The notes: generated from the sequence alone by a model not told the origin. A DNA stretch of 64,000 nucleotides from Candidatus Phytoplasma ziziphi (GCF_003640545.1 NZ_CP025121.1:496001-560000), one strand, 5' to 3'; positions 9,444-18,691 are shown, counted from the stretch's first letter. A program made the numbers and translations.

Positions 9444-9469
9444 AAGTTAAAAAGAATTCTTTTTAACTT
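9444..9469. promoter_or_regulatory. 26-bp perfect palindrome before the Amp-like gene
   Basis: AAGTTAAAAAGAA and its exact complement meet without a loop about 35 bases before the start codon. It could be an operator or an mRNA hairpin in the leader. The following GC-rich leader GGGAAGGCGCAGGCAACC is unusual in this genome and holds the ribosome site. Confidence 0.55.
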
Positions 9470-9503
9470 AAATAAATTTAAGGGAAGGCGCAGGCAACCA
9501 TAA

Positions 9504-10139
9504 ATGCCAATAAATTTAAATAAAAAAACAATAAATTTAAAAAATTTATTATTTTTATCTATTTTATTTATTTTATCTATTTTAATGATTTTAAATGTTT
9601 CATTTATTAAAGCAAATCCACAATTATCTACTGTTTTAAGCGGAGATAAATTAAAATTAGGTGAAATTGCAAATAATACAAAAGAAGAAATTAAAAAAGC
9701 AGTTAAAGTAAAAGATACTTCATTAAACGATAAAACAATAAAAGTTGAAGTCATAGAAGCAACTAAAGCTAAAGTTACAGTTGATGGTTACGATGGAGAC
9801 GTAGAAGTTACTTTTACTGTTAAAGCAGTAGAAAAAGCTAAATTAAGTACTGTTTTAACGACTAAAGAATTAGGTGAAATTAAAAATACAAAAGAAGCTG
9901 TTAAAGAAGCAGTTGAAGAAAAAAATACAGGATTAAAAGGCAAAAATCTTACAGTAACATTAACAGAAGGCAAAAACGAAGCTAAAATTACATCTACTGA
10001 TTTCGATGGTGAAGAAACAGTTACTTTTACTCCAAAACCATTTTATAAAACAACATGGTTCTGGGTAACATTCTCAATTTTAACAATTGCATCAATAGGC
10101 GGAGTTTTTGTTTACAAAAACAATAAAGCATCTAAATAA
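9504..10139 (+). CDS. Amp-like immunodominant surface protein, 211 aa
   Basis: Layout is that of phytoplasma antigenic membrane protein (Amp): a basic N-terminus and hydrophobic signal helix (about 14-31) with a probable cleavage site after FIKA, an outer region, and a C-terminal membrane helix (about 180-203) followed by YKNNKASK. The outer region is two repeats of about 65-70 residues, each starting LSTVL...LGEI, continuing with a Lys/Glu-rich helix and a segment ending in (E)VTFT. This also resembles the Lipoprotein_17-type repeats of mollicute surface proteins. It should be displayed on the cell surface. Amp proteins of other phytoplasmas bind insect actin and ATP synthase, but transfer of that role is inference. 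The start is the ATG after a GGGAAGG leader, about 17 bases upstream; a strong terminator follows. Codon use is less extreme in A/T than its neighbours. Confidence 0.7.
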   Translation: MPINLNKKTINLKNLLFLSILFILSILMILNVSFIKANPQLSTVLSGDKLKLGEIANNTKEEIKKAVKVKDTSLNDKTIKVEVIEATKAKVTVDGYDGDVEVTFTVKAVEKAKLSTVLTTKELGEIKNTKEAVKEAVEEKNTGLKGKNLTVTLTEGKNEAKITSTDFDGEETVTFTPKPFYKTTWFWVTFSILTIASIGGVFVYKNNKASK

Positions 10140-10227
10140 AAAAGACTTTTAATTCTTTTTTTTAAATTTTTAATTTTGTAAAACATATTAAAATGACAAA
10201 TGATAAAATTTATTATTAAAAAAATTT

Positions 10228-10268
10228 AAACCAAATTGTTTATAAAAAATAAACAGTTTGGTTTTTTT
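10228..10268 (+). terminator. Terminator after Amp-like gene
   Basis: AAACCAAATTGTTTAT and its near-complement form a 14-16-bp stem followed by seven T, about 90 bases after the stop codon. Confidence 0.8.
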
Positions 10269-10404
10269 ATTTAAAAAAATAAAATTAAATAAAAAAATAC
10301 TATCAAAAAATAAATTTTAAATCTTAATTATAAATTAATTAATATAATAAAAATAAAAAAATTTTTATTATATTAATTAATTTATCAAAACAAAAATATT
10401 ACAA

Positions 10405-10536
10405 ATGATAAAATATTTATATATTTGTATTGAAATTTTCTTATTTTTAGCTTCTATTTACTATAGTTATAATAAAATACCTAGTTTTATTTTAATTTTT
10501 TTTAAAAAAAAGAAAAGAAAGATAAATGAAATTTAA
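10405..10536 (+). CDS. Possible 43-aa membrane peptide
   Basis: ATG-initiated frame with a hydrophobic stretch (YLYICIEIFLFLASIYYSY) at about residues 4-22 and a Lys-rich end. There is no clear ribosome site and no homologue that I recognise. It may be a remnant of an exported-protein gene. The rest of the gap to 10785 holds an inverted repeat at about 10336-10385, an A/T stretch and an AGACT/AGTCT terminator near 10715-10742. Confidence 0.25.
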   Translation: MIKYLYICIEIFLFLASIYYSYNKIPSFILIFFKKKKRKINEI

Positions 10537-10786
10537 TTTATCTTAAAATAATACATTTCAAAAATATCTTTTCAAGATAAAAATAAATCTTTGGATTGAA
10601 TTTAAATAATATGTTGTTATAAAAAAACTTTAAATAATTTTTATCTTAATATTTCATTTCTTTCTCAAAATGTTTTTAGAAAGAAATGAAATTATTTTAG
10701 TTTTTTAATAATAAAAAAAAGACTAACTAATAGTTAGTCTTAAAGATTTTTTAAAAAGTAAAAAGTGTTTAAAGTTTTGAAATATC

Positions 10787-10865
10787 TTAATATTGTGGTG
10801 GATAAAGGGGATATTGTTGTTTTTAAAAAACAATTTTTTTCATTTTTGTTGAGTGTTTTTGATTT
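10787..10865 (-). pseudogene. Fragment of the Pro-rich small membrane protein family
   Basis: The minus strand reads QQYPLYPPQY and stop, matching the YPPYPPQNPQY tail of the 127- and 122-residue proteins. The flanking DNA (terminator and AAAAGTGTTTAAAGTTTTGAAATATC) matches that after the 122-residue gene. Upstream coding is scrambled. It is a decayed third copy of this family, lying just behind the broken AAA+ gene. Confidence 0.6.
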
Positions 10866-10925
10866 CATTATAATTTGAGAGTTAATTGTTGGTTTAAATT
10901 ATTCTTTTGGTTCATCTGGTTTTGT

Positions 10926-13535
10926 TTAATTTCTTGTAAATTTGTCTATTGTTTTAATGTTTCCGTTCTCGTCATAGTTTGTTTGAGACGTTGGACCATT
11001 TTCATCAAAAAATTTAGTTGACTTAACTTTATTATTCGAGACATCATCATAATGTTCCGTGTTTTTAAATATATACCCATTGTCATTGTATTCGGATATT
11101 GCTTGAATATTACCATTTGGATAGTGATTTGTTTGTTTTATTTTGTTTTCGTTTTCGTTATATTTAACACTATTCTTAATAATCCCTGTGTTGTCATTTA
11201 CATACATACCATGTTGTTTTTCTTTTTTTATTATTATTAAATTCATCTGTATGAGTTAGTGTTCCATAGTTGAAAAATTGAATTTGTTGAATAGTTTCAT
11301 CTGAATTATAGGTTGTTTTTGTCTTTAATCTAGGTATTAAAGGTCTGTGTACTAAATCGTTATATATACTAAGACCACAATAATATTCTTTGATTAACTC
11401 AGCTTGTTTGTTTATTACACTATCATCCGGTGGGTTTGGGTTTTTATTATTTTCAAATTCGTACATCAAACTAATTTTGTTGTTAGAGTATTTTGTTTTT
11501 TTAATTAACAAATTTTCGTTTTCGTCTCCGTTATATTCTTTAATTTCTTTAATTTTGCCATCGAAAATTCATGTTCTTTGATTTTTTTCCCTTCTTCATT
11601 AAATTCATGTATAGATGCGATTTCCCTGTTATCATAGTAATTCTTGTTTTTAATTCTTTTCCTTTCTTCATTAAATTCATCAATAGATTTAATTTCGCCA
11701 TTTGGAAAGTATTCTGTTGTTTTGATTAAATAATTATTTTCATTGTACTCTTCAATCGATTTAACAGTCTTGTCATCTGGACCATAAGTTGTTTTTTTAG
11801 TTATTATTGGTTTTTCATTTATAAGTTTATCTTTTCTCCATTCAATATATTGATCTACACATTGTTGACGATAAGCTAAGACTTCTTCTTCTGTTTTACT
11901 AATACCTAACTTTCCGTTTAAAGCTTCATCTAAATCAGAAGGTAGTATAACTTCATGATCTGGGTTCGCATGATAATTTAATACATAACGATCGTATGCG
12001 CTTGTTAACATGTCAACCCATTGACGATTAGCTAAGAAAATTTTTTTCTGATTAAAAGCTTTTGTGACTAAATTTTCTAAATGATTAACAGCGTGATAAC
12101 TTAATCTATATTTGTTTTGTATTGCGAACCATTGTAAAAAACCAGGAATTTCTTGTTTTTCAAAGCTATCAATTTTAATTTTCTGGCCGAAACGACTTAC
12201 TAAAGCAGGATCTACTTTATTTAAAAAATTAGTAGCGCCAAATAATATAATTTTTTTCTTTGAACTGTTAATACCTTCTACACGTGATAATATATTTCCT
12301 ATAATTGTGTTTTGTTCGGTAGCAACAGTAGAAGTTTCATTGTTACGAGCGGGCAACCCGTCAATTTCATCAATAAAAATAATGGTTTTGTCATGTCTTT
12401 CAGCTTCTCGCCAAACCGCTTCTACTGCTTCAGACCCTTCACCAATATATCTTTTAGAAAATTTAGAAGGTTCAAAAGCAATATAATGAGCGCCTGTTTC
12501 TCCACTTAGAGCTGTTAAAAGATGAGTTTTCCCTGTTCCAGGTGGCCCATGTAATAAAATCCCTTTTGGGGTCTTTGCGCTTTGACCTAAAATATATTTT
12601 TTTTCATCACCTTTTAAATGATTAATAATAGTTTCAAATTGCCTTTTTTCATTTTGCATACCATAGACATCTTTAAATGTTTTTTTCTTATCTGTTATTG
12701 GCTTATTATCAACAATTTCATTTAACCTTTGAATAAAAAAATGTTCTTGTTTTAATAAAAATAATTTATACGCCAATAATTTTTTTTCTTCTTCATTGTT
12801 TGTTGTTGGGTTTAACAATTTTGTAACGTGGTTTTGTTCCTGTTTATTGAATTTTACAGCCTCATTTAAAGCTTTTTTTTCTTTTTCAAGTTGTTCTGAA
12901 ATATTCTGTTTTTCCAAATATTTCTTTTTTTGTTCTGGTGTTAATCTTACTACATCCGTTTTATTTATGTTTTCTTTCAGTTTCGTTATTGTTTCTTGTA
13001 ACGGTTCAATTTGTTCTTGCGTTTTTTGTTCTATTTGTTCGTTTGAATTTTTATTTTCTTCTTCTATTTTATTTCTTTCATCAGGCGACATTGTTTTATT
13101 TTGTAGTTCTTTTTGATTTTCTGCATGAGCTTTTTGTAAATCAGTTAGTTCCTTTATATACTTTATTAAAAGATCATTTTGATTATTAAATTCTTCTTTT
13201 TTATTTTTTTCATCAGGCGATATTGTTTTGTTTTGTAGTTCTTTTTGATTGTTTGCTAGGTCTGTTTGTAAATCAGTTAGTTTATTTATATACTCTGTTA
13301 GATAATCTTTTGAAAAATCATTTTGGTTACTAACCTTTTCTGTTTTGTTTGTTGTTGTTGTTTGTTCTTTTGTTTCTAATTTTTTTAGCCTTTGTTCTAT
13401 CAAAGATAAAACTTCTTGATTTCCTGTATTATTAACAACAGGTTTTTTGATTAAACCATAATAAAGACAAAGTCCTGTAATTAAACCCAATAACAAAGCT
13501 ACCCAAATAAAATAAATTTTTTTAACGAGAGACAT
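10926..13535 (-). pseudogene. Membrane AAA+ ATPase with DUF2963-like tail, split by two frameshifts
   Basis: The first 11505-13535 part (676 codons) has a membrane helix (about 10-28), a coiled coil holding two copies of a roughly 45-residue repeat with NQKELQNKT, and an AAA+ module with Walker A GPPGTGKT and Walker B IIFIDEID. After it come DUF2963-like repeats (YFPNGEIKSIDEFNEE and similar). The frame is then lost: adding one T in GAATTTTCGATGGC joins it to GKIKEIKEYNGDENENLLIKK in the next frame, and adding one A in the A7 run at about 11222 joins that to KQHGMYVNDNTG. The restored protein would be about 870 residues with many repeats at the end. Both shifts are in or next to homopolymers, so slippage, phase switching, decay or sequencing error all fit. 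The ATPase part is intact and may be expressed alone. Confidence 0.75.
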
Positions 13536-13558
13536 AACGACCTCTTTTCTTTTTTTTA

Positions 13559-13808
13559 TTATTCATTAATATTTGTATTGTTTTCATTTTCGTTTACATT
13601 TTGTTGTTGTGTTTCGTTTGTATCATCAGGTTTTTTTAATTGTTTGCATTATGTGTCATAACTGTATTATCTTTTTGTGGCGGATCCTGAAGAATTTTTG
13701 AAAGTAATGCAAAAGCAGGAGCAAAAATTAGCGCAAAAGATGCCACCTACACCACAACAAAAACCTAATATAATTAACCCTATAATAAACGCAATTATAC
13801 TTAAACAT
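13559..13808 (-). pseudogene. Small membrane protein remnant with Asn-rich tail
   Basis: Three frames pieced together give M, LSIIAFIIGLIILGFCCG, VGGIF, ALIFAPAFALLSKILQDPP, then KKPDDTNETQQQNVNENENN and stop. That is a plausible one- or two-helix membrane protein with a polar tail, broken by about three single-base changes. It ends 24 bp before the AAA+ gene on the same strand, so it was probably the first gene of that operon. Both gene and operon partner are damaged. Confidence 0.5.
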
Positions 13809-13863
13809 TCTTCTCACTTTTTGGCAATTTTACATGTATTGGCGAAAACATCATAAAAGCAAT

Positions 13864-14472
13864 TTAATATAGACTATAAAAAAAATTTTATTATTGAATA
13901 AAATGGATTATACGTAATTTCAATGTATATATATTTCTATTGTGATTATAAAACAAAAAAAAAAAAAAATTTAACATTCAGTTTTTTTATAAGGTATCCA
14001 ATTAATTTTTATAATGATAGAATAATTTTTTTTATAAAAAAATATCTTTGCTTATAATAAGTAAAAATTATTATAAGCAAAGATAATGTTTAAAATAAAT
14101 TAGATATTTAATATTGATTTTGTTTTAATACTTTATTAAATAAGATAATTTATCGTTTTTTTGTTCGAATTTAATTAATATAAAATAATATAATAAAAAT
14201 TTTTATTATTTTTATTATTCAGTAAATATCATGAAAATATAATTATCTTATTTTATTATTTTAGATATTTTTTTTATTTAAAATTAATTGATTTAGTATA
14301 AAAAAATTTAATTTTATACTGTTTTGTTTTTGATAAAAATTTATAGTCATAAATTCAACCATGTTTAAGATTATGACAGTTGGTGAGGTGGAAGTGTTCT
14401 AAAAGTTTAGACACTTTTTGTTTGTTTTAATAAAAAAAAAGATTAACTAATAGTTAGTCTTAAAGATTTTTT
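13864..14472. repeat. About 600-bp direct repeat, copy 2
   Basis: Near-copy of 8536-9145 with the same order: AATATAGACTATAAAA start, promoter block, palindrome (about 14040-14085), A/T spacer, AGACT/AGTCT terminator. One difference is telling: the promoter block (about 13948-13970) has lost the CAAT that supplies the TTG of the -35, leaving T15 next to TTAAA. This copy of the promoter, before the broken operon, is probably dead. Confidence 0.8.
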
Positions 14473-14506
14473 AAAAAATAAAAAGTGTTTAAAGTTTTGA
14501 AATATC

Positions 14507-14875
14507 TTAATATTGGGGATTTTGTGGTGGATAAGGATTTTGTGGTGGATAAGGGGGATATTGAAAAGCATTTTTATCTGTTTTACCCCCGAAACAAATT
14601 AAACCAGAAAGCAGAATTACAACTATATAACTTAGACATATTTTTTTTGAGTGTTTCACTTCCCATTTAGAACTTGCTTTTAACGCTAATGACGCTAATT
14701 TCGTGTCTTCTAATATTCCAATATCGTTATTTGATAATGCGTAATCTTGGAATTCTTTAACATTATTTAATCTTATATAATGAATTATTAAGACATCTAG
14801 TATCCACAAAAACAGTGTTAAAAAAATAAAAGATATAATTCTTTTAAAACTAAATTTTATATCAAAATTTCTCAT
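14507..14875 (-). CDS. Small two-helix membrane protein with Pro-rich tail, 122 aa
   Basis: Paralogue of the 127-residue protein at 5.9-6.3 kb: the same MRNFxIKFSFxRIISFIF start, the same second helix (CLSYIVVILLSGLICFGG) and the same tail, here with the unit NPYPPQ duplicated (YPPYPPQNPYPPQNPQY). The loop between helices is unrelated in sequence. A T15 promoter lies about 65 bp upstream and a terminator downstream, so it is a single-gene unit. The exposed loop and the tail repeats suggest a variable surface protein. Function unknown. Confidence 0.75.
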   Translation of the reverse strand: MRNFDIKFSFKRIISFIFLTLFLWILDVLIIHYIRLNNVKEFQDYALSNNDIGILEDTKLASLALKASSKWEVKHSKKICLSYIVVILLSGLICFGGKTDKNAFQYPPYPPQNPYPPQNPQY

Positions 14876-14936
14876 TTTATAAAAACATTCTTTTTTGTAT
14901 TTATTACTACTAATTATTAATTAATATCATTTAAAA

Positions 14937-14963
14937 ATTATAAACAAAAAAAAAAAAAAACAA
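14937..14963 (-). promoter_or_regulatory. T-tract promoter, T15, 15-bp spacer
   Basis: TTG, fifteen T, GTT, TATAAT on the minus strand, about 65 bp before the 122-residue gene. Same block as at 5339-5365. Confidence 0.6.
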
Positions 14964-15043
14964 TTTTAATATTCAGTTTTTTTTATAAGATATCAAATTA
15001 ATTTTTATAATGATTAGAATAATCTTTTTATAAATAATTATCT

Positions 15044-15164
15044 TTACTTATATTTTCGTAAATACCTAAGAACAGATTTTCTTTTAATAATAATTTTTGT
15101 TTTCATATTAAACCTATCATCATATTTGTTTTCCATTTTGTCTGTAAATTCAATTTCAAAAGAT
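15044..15164 (-). pseudogene. Fragment of a repeated hypothetical protein family
   Basis: The frame reads FEIEFTDKMENKYDDRFNMK and then drifts before a stop. This matches the C-terminal half of the 112- and 139-residue proteins at 21.0 and 36.0 kb. The end is shifted (RKSVLRYLRKY in place of NQKIFLDIYEKI). It is a decayed third copy. The rest of the gap to 15486 is A/T-rich, with no gene seen. Confidence 0.55.
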
Positions 15165-15486
15165 AAATTTTTTTATATTTGTTATATGTTAAACATATAA
15201 CAAAAAGAATAATATTCCAAATTAAAAAATAAATTATTGGATTCGTTTTTTATTATTCATATTCTTAAGTCCTTGTAAAATTTGCTTTTATTATGTTAAA
15301 TGATGAATTATTATCTATTTTTATATATAAAAAATGAAGTATTTTTTGAATTATATAATTTTTAAGATAAATTATCAATTTTCTTGATTCTAGCAAATAC
15401 ACAAATAATTAAAAAGATTTTTTTATTGAATAACTCTTTAAAAATAGAAATCATTAATCTATTATCCTAAAATCCTAATCATTCGG

Positions 15487-15678
15487 TTATTTATTTTTGG
15501 GAGTAAATAAAAATTTAATAAATTTTTTTAAACCAGAAACAATTTTAAAAAAATCATCTACAATACAGAAAATCAAAGGCAAATAACCTATTAACATGAT
15601 AAAAAGAAAAATATAGGTCGTGTTAGAAAAGAAAACTTTATATCTATTTAATAAAAAAAAATTATTTTTTCTCCTCAT
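15487..15678 (-). CDS. Small membrane protein, 63 aa
   Basis: One hydrophobic helix at about residues 19-40 (TYIFLFIMLIGYLPLIFCIV) between Lys-rich ends. The ATG overlaps the last codons of the preceding Pro-rich membrane protein gene by 17 nt, which suggests translational coupling and argues that it is real. No family recognised. Confidence 0.5.
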   Translation of the reverse strand: MRRKNNFFLLNRYKVFFSNTTYIFLFIMLIGYLPLIFCIVDDFFKIVSGLKKFIKFLFTPKNK

Positions 15679-16138
15679 ATTCGCCAGATAAAATCAATAT
15701 TCCAGGAATTAAAAAATAAATCAAACAAATGCAACCGACAATTTTTCTAGTGGAATTGCTAGCTTTTCCTTTGAATATTTTAGTCAAACAAATTATCAAT
15801 GGGATGGTAAGTATCATGAAAGGGATGGTAAGTATCATGAAAATCATTAATATAGAAGGTATAATTGCCAATACACAACCCACCTTAATCATTGCATCCA
15901 CGTTTTTTTGTTCCAAAGGTGGTAGATATTGTGGATTTTGTCCATATGGTGGATTATTTGGTTTTTGTCCATATGGTGGATATTGCGGATTTTGTTGATT
16001 TTGTGGTGGATATTGTGGATTTTGTCCATATGGTGGATTATTTGGTTGTTGTCCATATGGTGGATTATTTGGTTGTTGTCCATATGGTGGATTATATTTT
16101 TTATCTTTCATTTTATTATTATTTTTTTTATTTTTCAT
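15662..16138 (-). CDS. Pro/Gln/Tyr-repeat membrane protein, 158 aa
   Basis: After a Lys/Asn start, residues about 16-80 are tandem repeats of NPPYGQxP and NPQYPP, followed by two or three hydrophobic helices (about 87-115 and 132-150) and a charged end. The repeat DNA uses a unit based on CCACCATATGGACAA, with near-identical copies, so copy number could change in frame. PPYG-rich tails followed by helices resemble small bacterial membrane proteins of the DUF4870/YckC kind in layout only. It belongs to a cluster with the genes on each side through overlapping start and stop codons. Confidence 0.75.
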   Translation of the reverse strand: MKNKKNNNKMKDKKYNPPYGQQPNNPPYGQQPNNPPYGQNPQYPPQNQQNPQYPPYGQKPNNPPYGQNPQYLPPLEQKNVDAMIKVGCVLAIIPSILMIFMILTIPFMILTIPLIICLTKIFKGKASNSTRKIVGCICLIYFLIPGILILSGEYEEKK

Positions 16139-16296
16139 AATATTATTCTATCCTCTATATAATTTTTTAATTTTTTTAATTTATAAAGTTTACCATTAAA
16201 CATGAATAAATTATACGCTTTTTGAGTTTTTTGTCTATTACGTATGATACCCCATCCAAACCATGCGAGCAAATTTTCAAGCATACTACTTTTCAT
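16135..16296 (-). CDS. Small hypothetical protein, 53 aa
   Basis: The internal ATG is chosen because it is the first good start; a GTG eight codons upstream is possible. The sequence is MKSSMLENLLAWFGWGIIRN and then a basic Lys/Tyr/Asn part. Its TGA overlaps the ATG of the Pro-rich protein gene (ATGA), so it is probably translated as the first gene of that unit. No domain recognised; it may be the surviving end of a longer gene. Confidence 0.4.
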   Translation of the reverse strand: MKSSMLENLLAWFGWGIIRNRQKTQKAYNLFMFNGKLYKLKKLKNYIEDRIIL

Positions 16297-16387
16297 GATA
16301 GCTCTATAATAAACGATCACAAGTAGAATTATTAAATTAAATCAAAAATACAATAGCTAACGTTGAATTAAATGCTGACGAACTTAT

Positions 16388-16504
16388 TTAAAAAGTACCA
16401 CTTTTTAAATAAGTTGGTTTTTTTGCATTTGTTTTTTTACTTTTTTTTAATTTTCTATTTTGTAATCTCGCGACTAATAACTCTTTTTTTAAATCTTTTG
16501 TCAT
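16388..16504 (-). CDS. Short basic peptide, 38 aa
   Basis: ATG-initiated frame MTKDLKKELLVARLQNRKLK followed by SKKTNAKKPTYLKSGTF. The start looks like the N-terminus of a coiled-coil protein and the use of GTC, GCG and AGA codons is ordinary for coding here. It is likely a truncated gene. A T16 promoter lies about 160 bp upstream. Confidence 0.35.
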   Translation of the reverse strand: MTKDLKKELLVARLQNRKLKKSKKTNAKKPTYLKSGTF

Positions 16505-16665
16505 TGTTATTTCGTTAATTTTTTTTATTTATTAATTAAAAATTTAAAAAAATTTTTAAATTAAGTTTTAATATTAATAAAAATACTTTTAATTATTAAC
16601 TTTAATTTTGATCCCTTTTTTTTCTTTATTTATTATTACTAATTATTAATTAATATCATTTACAA

Positions 16666-16693
16666 ATTATAAACAAAAAAAAAAAAAAAACAA
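16666..16693 (-). promoter_or_regulatory. T-tract promoter, T16, 16-bp spacer
   Basis: TTG, sixteen T, GTT, TATAAT on the minus strand, at the head of the small-protein cluster and at the left edge of the large inverted repeat. Confidence 0.55.
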
Positions 16694-16719
16694 TTTTAAC
16701 ATTCAGTTCTTTTATAAAG

Positions 16720-18240
16720 TATCCAATTAATTTTTATAATAATAAAATAATCTTTTTTTTATAAAAAAATATCTTTAATTATAATAATTAAAAATTATTA
16801 TAATTAAAGATAAAAAATTAAAAGGCTTATGAATAAGTCAAATATTATTTTTTTTAGAAAGTGTATCATACCAAAATAAAAAATTTATCAAATTTGGATA
16901 AATTATTTAAGATCATTTAATTAAATTCAGAAAAGAAATAACTTTACTTATAATAATTTTTTATTACTATAAATAAAGATAAAAAATTAAAAGGCTTATG
17001 AATAAGTCAAATATTATTTTTTTTAGAAAGTGTATCATACCAAAATAAAAAATTTATCAAATTTTGATAAATTATTTAAGATCATTTAATTAAATTCAGA
17101 AAAAAATATCTTTAATTATAATAATTTTTTATTACTATAATTAAAGATAAAAAGAAATAAAACAAAGAAAGTAGAAATTAAACAATGAAAAGAGCGGCCA
17201 TAAAAACTGAACAGTCATCATTAATTTTCATTATGATAATTTTTTTATTATCAATAAAAAAAATCAAAATAAGGTCTAAAAGCGGTTTAATATCAAATAT
17301 GTTTGTATATATAGGATATTTATTAAATATTAGTTCGCTTTTGTTTGATATCAATCAAAAACATAAAATTTTTACTGTTTTTAAGTTTAAATATTAAAAA
17401 AATATTTTTTTTAATTATAAAAAATAAAATGGTTTACATAATATACATTATAGGAAGCAATTGATTAACAAAAAAGACCTAAAAATAGTATTTTTTATTT
17501 TAATTTTTTTTATAAAATAAAAATTTTATTTTTTTCGATATTTACCGAATAATAAAAATATAAAAATTTTTATTATATCGATTTATATTAGGTAAAATTT
17601 AACAAAAAAATGACATTTATGTAATAGTAAAGTGTTAAAAAGAAATTAATATTAAAATGATTTCAAATATTATTTTTTTATCTTTACTTATAATAATTTT
17701 TTATTATTATAAGTAAAGATAATTATTATAAAAAATTTATTAAATCAATTTATATTAATTAAAAGCGAACCAAAAAAATGATATTTGAATGATATTCTAT
17801 ATATACAAACGTAATTGATAACGCGTATTGAACCGCTTTTAGACCTTATTTTAATTTTTTTACTGATAATAAAACAATTATCATAATGAAAATTAATGAT
17901 GACTATTTCATTTAGAAATCCATTTAGCTTTTATAGTCATATACCTTCCATTAATCAATATCTTCTTTTTTTACCTTATTTATTTTTATCTTTATTTATA
18001 GTAATAAAAAATTATTATAAGTAAAGTTATTTCTTTTCTGGAGTCTAATTAAATGATCTTAAATAAGTTATCCAAATGTGATAAAGGTATGATACACTTT
18101 CTAAAAAAATAATATTTGACTTATTCATAAGTCTTTTTAATTTTTCATCTTTAATCATAATAATTAAAAATTATTATAATTAAAGTTATTTATTTATAAA
18201 AAAGATTATTTTATCATTATAAAAATTGATTCGAACCCAT
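16720..18240. repeat. Large imperfect inverted repeat with nested hairpins
   Basis: 16720-16980 and 17185-17330 reappear inverted at about 18240-17990 and 17930-17795. Shared marks are AAGGCTTATGAATAAGTC, TAGAAAGTGTATCATACC, AGGTCTAAAAGCGGTT and TTTGTATATATAGG. The left arm also holds a direct duplication: the AAGGCTTATG...TTCAGAAA block of about 168 bp occurs at about 16810-16937 and again at 16978-17105. ATCTTTA-type palindromes punctuate each block. The whole could be an old transposable unit or a head-to-head duplication. A 70-codon frame inside the left arm (17185-17397) starts with ATG and is doubtful as a gene. The A/T stretch 18240-18690 shows no gene. Confidence 0.75.
17185..17397 (+). 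CDS. Doubtful 70-aa membrane-like frame in the inverted repeat
   Basis: The frame starts MKRAAIKTEQSSLIFIMIIF and has one hydrophobic stretch (about 12-24). The inverted copy of the same DNA at 17.8-17.9 kb does not keep the frame, so selection for a protein is not evident. It may be a remnant of an element gene. Confidence 0.2.
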   Translation: MKRAAIKTEQSSLIFIMIIFLLSIKKIKIRSKSGLISNMFVYIGYLLNISSLLFDINQKHKIFTVFKFKY

Positions 18241-18691
18241 TTTTTTCGACTATTAAAAATTAAATAAACGGATTTATTTATTTTTTTAATTAATACATAA
18301 TTTGTTTTTAATTAAGTTTATTTAAATTTTAATAGTCTATTTTTTAGTGGGTAACCATATCAGAAACATTTGTCTTTTTAATCTATTTTCAATAAATTTT
18401 CCGATAAATAACAAAAATATAATAAAGATTAAAATTAATATTTATTTGTCTTCATATTATAAATATGCTAAAATGTTATATAATAATTGGTTATTGTTAT
18501 GTTTAAGATCAAAAAGTTTGAGATGAGTGTCAAAAAAAAATCATAATTTAAGATAAATTTTTTTAATTTAAATATTAAAAAAATAATTTTATCACATATT
18601 TTTTTTAAGAAAAAAATATCATTAAATGATTTAGCAAAGAGAATTTAAAAAAATGAGAAAATCTTAATAGAAAAAGAGAAAAATATATAAA

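Noticed and set aside
15729-16162. Plus-strand frames with CPYGG or WWI repeats
   Set aside because: They are shadows of the Pro/Gln/Tyr repeats of the minus-strand membrane protein, which has coupled starts and a sensible composition.
18225-18242. GGGTTCGAATC on the minus strand, like a tRNA T-loop
   Set aside because: No acceptor stem, anticodon arm or CCA can be built around it. It is a variant of the GTATCCAATTAATTT part of the dispersed repeat.
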